Shown in pieces: positions 38,642 to 48,200 of a DNA stretch of 64,000 nucleotides. Below the pieces are notes generated by a model, which was given only the letters and a program-made list of their open reading frames with translations, was not told where the DNA came from and made no database searches. Source of the stretch: Streptomyces aculeolatus (GTDB taxonomy: Bacteria; Actinomycetota; Actinomycetes; Streptomycetales; Streptomycetaceae); the NCBI RefSeq assembly GCF_020400605.1, contig NZ_JAINRD010000007.1, positions 1-64,000 of the forward strand, read 5' to 3'. Positions within the stretch are counted from its first letter, which is position 1. The number at the start of each line of letters is the position of its first letter. Made by a program: the position numbers and the translations under genes.

Positions 38642-40107
38642 AGCGGTTCCCCCGTTCCCTCAGCAACCGGCTCTCCGTCACCAACGTCGTCATCCTCGCC
38701 GTCGGTCTCGTCGCCGCCGCCTGCGCCAGCCTCTTCGGCACGTACACCCTCCTCGTCGGCGAAGTCGACTCCACCGTCCGGCAGGACCGCGACACCCTCG
38801 TCTCCGGCCCGCTCAGCGCCGACGCGCTGCACCGGGTGTGCCAGTTCGCCGACGCCTTCGGCGCGTCCGACGACAAGGGCATCGCCCGTTCCGCGAAGGA
38901 CGAGCCGTTCGTGCTCCTCGACCCCGCCGGCGAACTCCAGCCCACCTGTGTACTCATCGGCGGCGACAACGAGCCGCTCTCCCGCGAGATAGCCGACTCC
39001 ATCGACGACCCCGGCGCACTCGCCGACTCCGGCGACCTCACCAGCATCGCGGCCGGCGGCCACCACTACCGCGCCGCCGTCGCCCGCCTCGACGACGGTT
39101 CGTACGCCATCAGCACCACCCGCTACGACGGCGTGCGCAACGCCGTACGCAAACTCTTCGTCATGGAAGCCGTCTTCGGCGCCCTGCTCCTGCTGCTCCT
39201 CGCCGTCGTCTCCTCGCACGCCGCGCGCCGCCGGCTGCGCCCCCTGGAGGACATGGTCGAGACGGCGTCGGCGATATCGGAGGGCGATCTTTCGCGCCGC
39301 GTCGACACCTCGCCGCCCGGGGGCAGCGAGGTCGAGCAGTTGCGCGACGCGCTCAACGCCATGCTCCAGCAGGTCGAGGGCGCCATGGCCAGCCGCGAGG
39401 AGGCCGCCGCGCGGCAGCGGCAGTTCCTCGCCGACGCCTCGCACGAGCTGCGTACCCCGCTGGCGACCGTACTCGGCTACCTCCAGCTCTACGACAAGGG
39501 CATCCTCGACGACGACGAGGCCGAACGCGCCCTCAGCCGCGTCGGCGCCGAGGCCGAGCGCATGAGCCGCCTCGTCGACGAACTCCTCGCCCTCGCCCGC
39601 CTCGACCAGCACCCCGCCCGCGACCGCGCCCCCGTCGACCTCGCCGCCCTCGTCCGCGACGCCGCCGCCGACCTGCGCGCGCAGCAGCCGCACCGCCCCG
39701 TGACGGCCGACGCCGGGGCGCCCGCGGTCGTCGTCGGCGACGAGGCCCAGTTGCGCCAGGTCCTCGGCAACCTCCTCGCCAACGTACGCACCCACACCCC
39801 CGAAGACGCCGCCTGCACCCTCTCCGCCGCCACCGGCGACGGCGCCGCCGTGCTGCGCATCGCCGACACCGGGCCCGGCATGCGCCCGGAGGACGCGGCG
39901 CGCATCTTCGACCGGTTCTTCCGCGCCGACCCGGGCCGCGCGCGGGTCGCGGGCGGCAGCGGCCTGGGCATGTCCATCGTGCGGGCGGTGGTCGAGGCGC
40001 ACGACGGCGAGGTCGCGCTCGACACGGCGCCGGGCGCGGGCATGGCGGTCACCATCCGGCTGCCGCTGGCCGGGGCGCAGGTGGACGCCCGGGCCGGGAG
40101 TCCGTGA
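38638..40107 (+). CDS. Membrane sensor histidine kinase
   Basis: 489 residues from GTG 38638, overlapping the regulator stop by 4 nt. Helix 1 (residues 13-37, VTNVVILAVGLVAAACASLF) and helix 2 (~175-192) bracket a ~130-residue extracytoplasmic sensor domain. HAMP (RRRLRPLEDMVETASAIS), the phospho-acceptor His269 in DASHELRTPL, and the ATP-binding motifs (NLLANVRTHTP, ADTGPGM, FDRFFRADPGR, GGSGLGMSIV) are all intact. It is the partner of the adjacent response regulator. Confidence 0.95.
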   Translation: MKRFPRSLSNRLSVTNVVILAVGLVAAACASLFGTYTLLVGEVDSTVRQDRDTLVSGPLSADALHRVCQFADAFGASDDKGIARSAKDEPFVLLDPAGELQPTCVLIGGDNEPLSREIADSIDDPGALADSGDLTSIAAGGHHYRAAVARLDDGSYAISTTRYDGVRNAVRKLFVMEAVFGALLLLLLAVVSSHAARRRLRPLEDMVETASAISEGDLSRRVDTSPPGGSEVEQLRDALNAMLQQVEGAMASREEAAARQRQFLADASHELRTPLATVLGYLQLYDKGILDDDEAERALSRVGAEAERMSRLVDELLALARLDQHPARDRAPVDLAALVRDAAADLRAQQPHRPVTADAGAPAVVVGDEAQLRQVLGNLLANVRTHTPEDAACTLSAATGDGAAVLRIADTGPGMRPEDAARIFDRFFRADPGRARVAGGSGLGMSIVRAVVEAHDGEVALDTAPGAGMAVTIRLPLAGAQVDARAGSP

Positions 40108-40110
40108 GGA

Positions 40111-40188
40111 GAAGCCGGGTTGAGAGGCCGGGTTGAGAGGCCGGGCTGAAGGGCCGGGCCGAGAGCGCGGGTTGAGAGTTCGGTGTGA
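40111..40188 (+). repeat. 13-bp minisatellite, six units
   Basis: Six tandem units of the form GAGGCCGGGTTGA with increasing divergence begin four bases after the kinase stop. The period of 13 is not a helical-turn multiple, so this looks like a slippage tract rather than an operator array. Confidence 0.75.
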
Positions 40189-40285
40189 AGCCCCTGCGGG
40201 ATCCCTGAGGGCCCTGGGTACGCCCCCGCGGCCGCGGTGACGCTGAAGCCCTCACCTCCGTACCGCCGAGCCGAGGAGCCCCGCA

Positions 40286-42511
40286 GTGGCCGCACTGGCC
40301 CGATTCTGCTTCCGCCACCGCTTCGCCGTCCTGCTGCTGTGGGTGTGCGCCCTCGCCGGCACCGCCGTCGCCGCACAGGCGGCGGGCAGCCGCTGGGCCA
40401 ACGACTTCGAACTGCCCGGCACCGAGTCCGCCGAGGCGGTCGACCTGCTGCGCGAGTCCTTCCCGCAGACCTCCGGCGACACCGACAGCGTCGTCTGGCG
40501 GGCACCGGAGGGCGCCTCGGTACGGGACCCGCTGATCCGCGAGCGGATGACCGAGGCGCTGGCCGGCATCGCCGACGTACCGCAGGTCGGCAGGGTCACC
40601 GGCCCGTACGCGCCGGAGGGCGACGCGCAGATCAGCGGGGACGGCCGGATCGCGTACGCGCAGGTGACGTTCACCGAGCAGGCCATGAACCTGGAGAAGG
40701 AGAACGTCGAGGAGGTCGTCGACACCGCGCGGGCCGCGGCCGGCGACGTCGACGGGCTCCAGGTCGAGCTGGGCGGCGAGGCGATCCAGGCGGTGCAGGG
40801 AGCGCCCGGCGGGCTCGCGGAGGTGACGGGCATCGTGGCGGCGGCGGTCATCCTGTCGATCGCGTTCGGCTCGCTGTTCGCGATGCTGCTGCCGATCGTC
40901 TGCGCGGTCTTCGGCATCGGTACGGGCCTGATGACCGTCACGCTGCTCAGCCACACGACGGACTTCGCCGAGGCGACCACCCTCCTCGGCAGCCTCATCG
41001 GCCTCGGCGTCTCCATCGACTACGCGCTGTTCATCGTCACCCGGCACCGCACGGGGCTGCGCCGCGGCATGGCGGCGGAGGACTCCGCGGTACGGGCCCT
41101 CGACACCGCCGGGCGCGCGGTGCTGTTCGCCGGCGGGACGGTGTGCGTGGCGCTCCTCGGCATGATCGCGCTGGGCATCGGCTTCCTGAACGGGGTGGCG
41201 ATCGCGGCGTCGCTGACGGTGCTGCTGGGCGTGGCGGCGGCGGTGACGCTGCTGCCGGCGCTGCTGGGGATCCTGCAGACCCGGGTACTGAGCCGCCGCC
41301 AGCGCCGCAGGCTGGCGGCGGACGGCCCGGAGCCCGAGCACGAGAGGACCCCGGGCCGGGCCGCTCGGTGGTCGCTGCTGGTCCAGCGCAGGCCCCGCCT
41401 GCTGGCGGGCATCGCCGTCGCCCTCGTCGCGATCGTCTCGCTGCCGCTGCTCTCGCTCCGCCTGGGCACCACCGACCAGGGCAACCACCAGGAGTCCAGG
41501 ACCACGCGCAAGGCGTACGACCTCCTCGCCGAGGGCTTCGGCCCGGGCTTCAACGGCCCGCTCCAGTTGGTGGCGGAGACCCCGGCGCGGTCGGACACCG
41601 GGGACCTCACCCGGCTCGTCGGCGAGGTGGCACGGACCGAGGGCGTGGCGGAGGTCGGCACCCCCGCCCCCGCACCGGACGGCAGGGTCGCGGTGGTGCA
41701 GGTCGTCCCGGACAGCGCACCCCAGGACGAGGCGACGGACCGGCTCATCGACCGGCTGCGGGACGACGTCATCCCGGCGGCGCAGGAGGGCACGTCGCTC
41801 GACGTCCACGTCGGCGGTGTCACGGCGATCAACAAGGACTTCGCCTCGGTCATCACCGGCAAACTGCCGCTGTTCGTCGGCATCATCGTGGCGCTGGGCT
41901 TCGTCCTGCTGCTGGTCGCGTTCCGCTCGGTGGTGGTGCCGCTGACGGCGGCGGTGATGAACCTCCTGGCCGCGGCGGCGGCGTTCGGCGCCCTGGTCGC
42001 CATCTTCCAGTGGGGCTGGGGCAGCGACCTCCTCGGCCTCGGCCGGGAGGTCCCGATCACGGCGTTCCTGCCGGTCATCATGCTGGCGATGCTCTTCGGC
42101 CTGTCGATGGACTACCAGGTGTTCCTGGTCAGCCGCATGCACGAGGAGTGGGTCCACCACCGCGACAACGCCCGCGCGATCCGGGTGGGCCTGGCGGAGT
42201 CCAGCCGCGTCATCAACGCGGCGGCGCTCATCATGATCTGCGTCTTCAGCGCGTTCGTCCTGAGCGGCGACCTGGAGGGGGTGATGGCGGGCATCGGCCT
42301 GGCGGGCGCGGTGGCGCTCGACGCCTTCGTGATCCGCACGATGCTGGTCCCGGCCCTGATGCACCTGATAGGCCCGGCCAACTGGTGGCTCCCCACCTGG
42401 CTGGACCGCCGCCTCCCCCACCTGGCAGTGGAACCCCACGACCCCCCGCCCACCCGGAAAGCCACCCCGAACCCGGAGGAGCCGGCGAGGACCGGTGGCG
42501 GCGCCGCGTAG
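40286..42511 (+). CDS. MMPL-family RND transporter
   Basis: 741 residues from GTG 40286 behind GAGGAG. Two halves each have one helix, a large extracytoplasmic loop and five helices. The halves share the signature region GVSIDYALFIVTRHR in half 1 and LFGLSMDYQVFLVSRMHEEW in half 2. An Asp-Tyr pair in each is part of the proton relay. Members export lipids, siderophores or antibiotics. Adjacency to a two-component system suggests envelope-stress-induced expression. The substrate is unknown. Confidence 0.92.
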   Translation: MAALARFCFRHRFAVLLLWVCALAGTAVAAQAAGSRWANDFELPGTESAEAVDLLRESFPQTSGDTDSVVWRAPEGASVRDPLIRERMTEALAGIADVPQVGRVTGPYAPEGDAQISGDGRIAYAQVTFTEQAMNLEKENVEEVVDTARAAAGDVDGLQVELGGEAIQAVQGAPGGLAEVTGIVAAAVILSIAFGSLFAMLLPIVCAVFGIGTGLMTVTLLSHTTDFAEATTLLGSLIGLGVSIDYALFIVTRHRTGLRRGMAAEDSAVRALDTAGRAVLFAGGTVCVALLGMIALGIGFLNGVAIAASLTVLLGVAAAVTLLPALLGILQTRVLSRRQRRRLAADGPEPEHERTPGRAARWSLLVQRRPRLLAGIAVALVAIVSLPLLSLRLGTTDQGNHQESRTTRKAYDLLAEGFGPGFNGPLQLVAETPARSDTGDLTRLVGEVARTEGVAEVGTPAPAPDGRVAVVQVVPDSAPQDEATDRLIDRLRDDVIPAAQEGTSLDVHVGGVTAINKDFASVITGKLPLFVGIIVALGFVLLLVAFRSVVVPLTAAVMNLLAAAAAFGALVAIFQWGWGSDLLGLGREVPITAFLPVIMLAMLFGLSMDYQVFLVSRMHEEWVHHRDNARAIRVGLAESSRVINAAALIMICVFSAFVLSGDLEGVMAGIGLAGAVALDAFVIRTMLVPALMHLIGPANWWLPTWLDRRLPHLAVEPHDPPPTRKATPNPEEPARTGGGAA

Positions 42512-42534
42512 GTCCGGGAGCCCCTTCTACGCAA

Positions 42535-42574
42535 CGGAGCGGGGTGCAGCCCTGGTCGGCTGCACCCCGCTCCG
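42535..42574. terminator. Bidirectional terminator between MMPL and MFS genes
   Basis: Perfect 17-bp stem (42535-42551 with 42558-42574) with a 6-base loop in the convergent gap. Confidence 0.85.
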
Positions 42575-42589
42575 CTGCGGCGGCCGTCG

Positions 42590-44095
42590 TCAGACCGCTG
42601 CCAGTTCCTTCTGCTGCTCCGGCTCCGCCGGCCGGTCCGCCGGCTCCTGCGCCTCCGGCGCGGTGGTCTTCGGGAGGAAGAACAACAGGGCGTACACCAC
42701 GCCCAGGATCGCCATCACCCACCACATCGCGTTCTCGAACGCCCCCGCGAACGCCGGGCCCGCCTCCCGCGGTGCCGCCGGCTCGTCCATCGCGCCGAAG
42801 AACACCACCGACACCAGGCCCAGACCCAGCGCCATCCCCAGCTGGTTCGTCGTGTTGATCAGGCCCGACGCCGAGCCCGCGTGCCGGCGGGGGACGCCGG
42901 ACAGGACCGCGTTCGTCAGGGGGGCGAAGACCAGGCCCATGCCGCCGCCGAGGAGGGCCAGCGGCAGCACCATCTGCCAGGTGGAGATCTCCGTGCCGTA
43001 GCGGTCGGCCGCCGTCAGGTACAGGAGGGCCCCCGCGGCCATCAGCACCGCGCCGCCGTGCAGCACCTTCCGCCCGAACCGCGGCGTCAGTTGCTGGACG
43101 GAGACCCCCGCCGCCACCGAGCAGGCGAGCGAGAACGGCAGCCCCGTCAGGCCCGCGTGCAGTGCGCTCCAGCCGAGGCCGAGCTGCATGTACAGCGTCC
43201 ACACCAGGAAGAAGATCCCCAGCCCGGTGCTGAAGGCGAGCTGCACCCCGATGCCCGCGGCGAAGCTCTTCACCCGGAACAGCGACAGCTCGACCAGCGG
43301 CGCGCCGTCGGCGCGCTGCTTGCGCTTCTGGTACGCGACGAAGGCGGCGAACACCGGCAGGCTCGCGGCCATCGAGACGAAGCCCCACGCCGGCCAGTCG
43401 TTCTCGTGGCCCATGGTGATCGGGTACAGCAGCATCAGCAGCCCGGCGGTGGCCAGCAGCACCCCGCGCAGGTCCAGGCGCATCGCGTCGGGTGCCGTCG
43501 ACTCGGTGATGAAGCGGCGGCCCAGGATCAGGCCGGCGATGCCGACGGGCAGGTTGATGAGGAAGATCGGCCGCCAGGCCAGCCCGAACAGGTCCCACTC
43601 GGTGAGCAGCGCGCCGATCATCGGCCCGGACACCGCGCCGAGGCCGGCGACCGCGCCGAACATGCCGAAGACCTTGCCGCGTTCCTCCGCGGGGAACGTG
43701 ACGTGGATGATGCTGAGCACCTGCGGCACCATCAGCGCCGCCATCGAGCCCTGGAGCACCCGCGAGCCCACGAGCATCGCCGGGTCGGCGGCGACGCCGC
43801 ACAGCAGCGAGGCGACGGTGAAGCCGCCCATGCCGAGCAGGAAGACCCGCCTGCGGCCGTAGATGTCGCCGAGCCTGCCGCCCGTGATGAGGCCGATGGC
43901 GAAGGCGAGCGCGTAGCCCGCGGTGATCCACTGGATCGCGCCGAAGGAGGCGCCGGTGTCCTCCTGGATGCTGGGGATGGCGATGTTGACGATCGTGGCG
44001 TCGACGAGGTCCATGAAAGAGGCCGTCAGTACCACGGCGAGCGCGATCCACCGGCGGCGATCCGGTCCTGCCACAGAGGCGTTCTGGAAGGTCAT
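42590..44095 (-). CDS. MFS drug/H+ antiporter (DHA2, EmrB/QacA-like)
   Basis: 501 residues with about 14 helices. DHA2 signatures include FMDLVDATIVNIAIPSIQED (motif D1), GRLGDIYGRRRVFLLGM (motif A) and SRVLQGSMAALMVPQVLSII, then GLGAVSGPMIGALL (motif C). The likely role is export of an antibiotic or dye. ATG 44095 lies 6 nt after a TAGATT -10, so the transcript is leaderless. A perfect inverted repeat (44117-44135) covers its -35 side, and the divergent WYL gene probably encodes its regulator. Confidence 0.95.
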   Translation of the reverse strand: MTFQNASVAGPDRRRWIALAVVLTASFMDLVDATIVNIAIPSIQEDTGASFGAIQWITAGYALAFAIGLITGGRLGDIYGRRRVFLLGMGGFTVASLLCGVAADPAMLVGSRVLQGSMAALMVPQVLSIIHVTFPAEERGKVFGMFGAVAGLGAVSGPMIGALLTEWDLFGLAWRPIFLINLPVGIAGLILGRRFITESTAPDAMRLDLRGVLLATAGLLMLLYPITMGHENDWPAWGFVSMAASLPVFAAFVAYQKRKQRADGAPLVELSLFRVKSFAAGIGVQLAFSTGLGIFFLVWTLYMQLGLGWSALHAGLTGLPFSLACSVAAGVSVQQLTPRFGRKVLHGGAVLMAAGALLYLTAADRYGTEISTWQMVLPLALLGGGMGLVFAPLTNAVLSGVPRRHAGSASGLINTTNQLGMALGLGLVSVVFFGAMDEPAAPREAGPAFAGAFENAMWWVMAILGVVYALLFFLPKTTAPEAQEPADRPAEPEQQKELAAV

Positions 44096-44116
44096 AGCGG
44101 TAATCTAGGATTCGTA

Positions 44117-44135
44117 TAGGACAGGTCGTGTCCTA
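44117..44135. promoter_or_regulatory. WYL-regulator operator
   Basis: TAGGACA-GGTCG-TGTCCTA, perfect 7-bp arms with a 5-base centre, lies in the 62-bp gap between divergent MFS and WYL genes. This half-site type is common next to actinobacterial YafY/WYL regulators. Confidence 0.7.
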
Positions 44136-44157
44136 AAGCGAAGGCAGTCTGGAAAAC

Positions 44158-45162
44158 ATGACGACGGACACTCCCAAGCGGCTTCTGCACCTGCTCTCCC
44201 TCCTCCAGACGCCCCGCGAATGGCCCGGCAGCGAGCTGGCCGACCGCCTCGGCGTCACCGACCGCACCATCCGCCGCGACGTCGAGCGGCTGCGCGATCT
44301 CGGCTACCCGGTCGAGTCCACCCGCGGCACCTTCGGCGGCTACCGGCTCGTCGCCGGCAAGGCGATGCCCCCGCTGCTCCTGGAGGACGACGAGGCCGTC
44401 GCGATCGCCGTCGGCCTGCGCAGCTCCGCGGGCCATACGGTCGCGGGCCTCGCGGAGGCGTCCGTACGGGCGCTGGCGAAGCTGGAGCAGGTGCTGCCGT
44501 CGCGGCTGCGCCGCCGCGTCACGTCGCTCGGCACCGCCACCACCCCGCTGACCCGCTGGCAGGGCCCGCAGGTCGACGCCGAGGTGCTGACGGTGCTCGC
44601 CGCCGGCGCCGCCGGCGGCGAGCGGCTGCGCTTCGGCTACCGCGCGGCCGACGGCACCGAGACCAAGCGCCTCGTGGAGCCGGCCGGGCTGGTCTCGGCG
44701 GGGCGGCGGTGGTACTTCGTCGCGTACGACAACGACCGCGACGACTGGCGGATGTTCCGCGTCGACCGCATCACCCGCCCCTTCGCCACCGGCGTCCGCC
44801 CGCCGCGCCGCGAGCTGCCGGCCACGGACGCGGCGGCGTTCGTCGAGGCCCGCATGGGCGGGGACCGGCCCCGCTACCGCGCCCGCGCGACGCTGCACGC
44901 CCCGTACAAACTGCTGGCGCGCCGCCTCGCCGGGACCGAGGGGCTGACACGGCTGGACGATGAGCGCTGCGAGTTCGTGACGGAGGCCGACGCGCTGGAC
45001 TGGCTGGCGCTCCGACTGACGGCGCTGGGCTGCGAGTTCGAGGTGCACGAGCCGCGGGAGCTGGCGGACTACCTGCGGGACCTCGCGGGCCGCGCGTCGC
45101 GGGCGGCAGGGACGGAGGAGACCGAGGTGGAAGGGGCACGGGAGAGGGGCGGAGCGGGGTAG
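44158..45162 (+). CDS. YafY/DeoR-like WYL-domain transcriptional regulator
   Basis: 334 residues from ATG 44158. N-terminal HTH_11 (LLHLLSLLQTPREWPGSELA, RLGVTDRTIRRDVERLRDLG) is followed by FGGYRLVAG and a WYL domain with RRWYFVAYDNDRDDWRMFRV. A C-terminal WCX-like extension (ADYLRDLAGRASRA) ends the protein. WYL domains bind nucleic-acid or small-ligand signals. The divergent MFS exporter is the obvious target. Confidence 0.92.
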   Translation: MTTDTPKRLLHLLSLLQTPREWPGSELADRLGVTDRTIRRDVERLRDLGYPVESTRGTFGGYRLVAGKAMPPLLLEDDEAVAIAVGLRSSAGHTVAGLAEASVRALAKLEQVLPSRLRRRVTSLGTATTPLTRWQGPQVDAEVLTVLAAGAAGGERLRFGYRAADGTETKRLVEPAGLVSAGRRWYFVAYDNDRDDWRMFRVDRITRPFATGVRPPRRELPATDAAAFVEARMGGDRPRYRARATLHAPYKLLARRLAGTEGLTRLDDERCEFVTEADALDWLALRLTALGCEFEVHEPRELADYLRDLAGRASRAAGTEETEVEGARERGGAG

Positions 45163-45228
45163 GGGGCAGGGGAGTGGCGGGGCTCAGGCCGTGGGGCCCT
45201 CGCCGGCGGGCAGCGGGTGGCCGGCGCG

Positions 45229-48200
45229 TCAGAAGAGGCTGCCGAGCGTGCTGGTGAGGGGGGACACCAGGTTCAGGCCGGCGTCGGTGAGCCGGAAGAG
45301 CATGGACGCCGCCATCTCGTCGCCGACGAACGACTTGACTACAGTGCCCTGCAACCCCAGCAATCCGCTGATCGCGAAGCTCCCGGCTGCCACCTGGAAT
45401 TCCTCGCAGCTGAAGCCGCACTCCACGGCATAGAGACCGGCGGAGAGACCACCTGTGGCAAGGGAGAAGCCCCCCAACCACGGGGCGGCCGGCGGGGCGG
45501 TGACGGCGGCGATAGCTGCCGCGTAACCGCTGGCCGTGCTCAGGTCGCCGAAGAAGCCGGCAAAGCTGGTCGGCTCCCGGCGTATCTGGAAGTCCTCCCA
45601 GTTGACCTGGTCGTGTTCCTCGGTGTCGCTGGGGTTGGTGTTGTTCTCCTCGTTGCGTTCGGCTCGTTCGGCCGCCTCGCGGGCGGCCTCGGCCGCCTCG
45701 GCCCGGCGTTGCTGGGCGACGATGACACGGGCCTGGCTGGCCGCCTCGGCCGCTTCCTTGGCCGACAGGCCCGCCGCGACCGCGGACCGCCAGGCGGCGG
45801 CGGCCGAGCCCTGGGCCTCGTACGCGGACACCCCGGCGCGGTGGGCGGCGCCGAGGGCGACGTTGGCCGAGTAGTTGGCTGCCCGGGCGGAGCGGCGGGC
45901 GGTGGTCGCCGCGGCGGCGGCCTGTGCCGCGGAGAGCCTGGCCGCCGCGGCGGAGGCGTCGGCCGCGTCGGCGTGCTGCCCGGCCTGCTCGGCGTACTGC
46001 TCGGCACGCTGAGCGGAGGCGCTGGCCCGTTCCGCCCACTTGTCCGCCTCCTCGGCCGCCTCGCGGGCCTCGGCTGCGACCTTCGAGGCCCGGCAGGCGT
46101 CCTCCTGCGCGCGCTCGGCGATCTCCCGGGCCGCGTCGATAGTGCCCAGCATGGCCGCGGCGTGGGTGAAGTAGTCGTGGTCGACCTGTGCGGCCAGGTA
46201 CTGGACGCGGTGGACGAAGTTGCGGCGCATCCACGTCGGGCCCGTCAGCGCCGCCTCGGCGTAGGCCCGGGTATAGGGGCCGTCGCTGGAGAGCAACTGG
46301 GTGGCGATCACGGAGTCGTCCTCGCGGACGGCCGCGGGGTACCCGTCGACGAGGAAGTCCTGCAGTGCCTGCGCACTGCCGTCGTCCAGCGCGGCCTCGG
46401 CGGCGGCACGCACCGCGGGGCCCGGGTCGGCGGAGAGGAGTTGGGTGATCTGGACGCGGTTGTCCTCGGCCGCGGCCTCGACCTGGCCGCTGATGAGGAA
46501 GGTCCGTACGGTCTCGGGGGCCTCGCTCTCCAGCGCCGCCTGCGCCGCCCGGGCCACCGGGGACGAGGCTGCCTCGGCGATGTAGAGGGCGGTCTCGTGG
46601 TCGTCCTCGTCCTGGGCGAGCAGACGGTCGGTGTCGAGCCAGGCATGGACGTCGGCGTCGGTGCCGGCGAGGGCGAACGCGGCGGCCTCCCGGCTCCAGC
46701 TGCCGTGGCCGGCCAACAGGCCGGTAGCGGCGCGGCGGCCCACGGTGGCGGCCCGGCCCAAGTCGCCGTCGGTGAGGGCCTGCTCGGCCGCGGCGATCAG
46801 GTCCATGGTCTCCTGGGCGGTCTGTTCCTCCTGGGTCCGCTTGCTCTCACGCGCGGCCAGGTCCTCCGCCTCGATCTCGGCCAGCACCCGGGCCTCGTCA
46901 AGCGCCCTTGCCCGGTCCTCGTCCAGGGCGGCGAGCTCGGCCGCACGGGCCTCCTCAGCCACGGAGACCGCCTTGTTGACGGCCTCGGTGGCGGTGTTGG
47001 CGGCTTCGATCGCACTGTTCGCGTGCTCGGTGGCCTTGTTCGCGAAGTCGAGCGCCTCGCCAGCGTGTTCGGCGGCCTCCTCGGCGGCGTCGGCGGCGTT
47101 CTCGGCGTGTTCGGCGGCGGAATTGGCGGCGATACGGGCGGTGTTCGCGGCACTGGCGGCCTTGGTCGCCAGCTGCTGCGCCCGTTCGGCCGAGCTGGTG
47201 GCGCGTGCCGCTGCCGCGTTCGCGATCCGTGCCTCACGGCGGGCCTCGGCGGCCTCGGCCTCGGCCACGCCGGCTGCCTCAGCGGCCTCGGCGGCGGAAC
47301 CGGCAGCCGCGGCGGCGTTCAGGGCGGCGGAGGCAGCCGCGGCGCCGGAGCGGGCGGCCGACTCCGAGGCGGTGGCCGCGTGCCCGGCGGCGGTCGCCGC
47401 GCTGCGGGCCTTCGCCGCGGCGTTGCGGGCGGCGACGGCGGCGTTGCGGGCCGCCGCTGCCTGGGAGGCGTCCTTGGAGGCGGCGATGGCGGCACTGTAC
47501 GCACCGGCGGCGGCGCTACCGGCCTTGGCGGCGGCCTGGGAGGCGGCGTTGGCGGCCTGGGAGGCACGGCGGGAGGCGGCAACGGCGGTCTGGGAGGCGA
47601 CGATCGCGTTACGGGCGGCGTTCGCCGCCCCCTTGGCCGCGGTGGCGCCCCTGCGAGCGGCTGCCGCGGCGCGCCGGACGTCGTCCTGCGCAGCGCGGGC
47701 CTCTTCGGCGGCCTGCTGCGCCGCCTGCTTGGCCTTCTCCGCGGCGGTCTGGGCGCGTTCGGAGGCCACCTCGGCGCGGTCGGTCTCGGCCGCTGCCCGT
47801 CTGCCCTCGCGTTCGACGACGGCGACGAGCTCCTCGATGGTGGTCGCCTCCTGGTCCCGGGCGCGGGCGATGTGCTGACCGGTGTCGAGGAACCACTGCA
47901 GGTCGGCGGGGCCACCGTCGAGGGCGCGGTTGGCGTACTCCCGCACCTGGGGGCCGGCACCGTTGAGCATGGTGACGGTCTCCACCCGCATGTCTTCCGC
48001 GCGGGCGTCGTACTGGCCGTTGGTGAGGAACTCCTCCAGCACCTCCGGGGTGCCGTCGCCCAGGGCGGTGTCCGCCGCGCGGGTGACGGCGGGGCCGCCG
48101 GTGCTGGAGACGATGGTGGTGGCCACCCGGAGGTCCTCGGCCAGGGCGGGGCGGAACCCTTCGGTGATGAATGCGCTGATGGCCTCGCCGCCGGTGTCAA

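Noticed and set aside
40111..40188. CRISPR-like repeat array
   Set aside because: Units are 13 bp and directly adjacent without spacers; it is a minisatellite.
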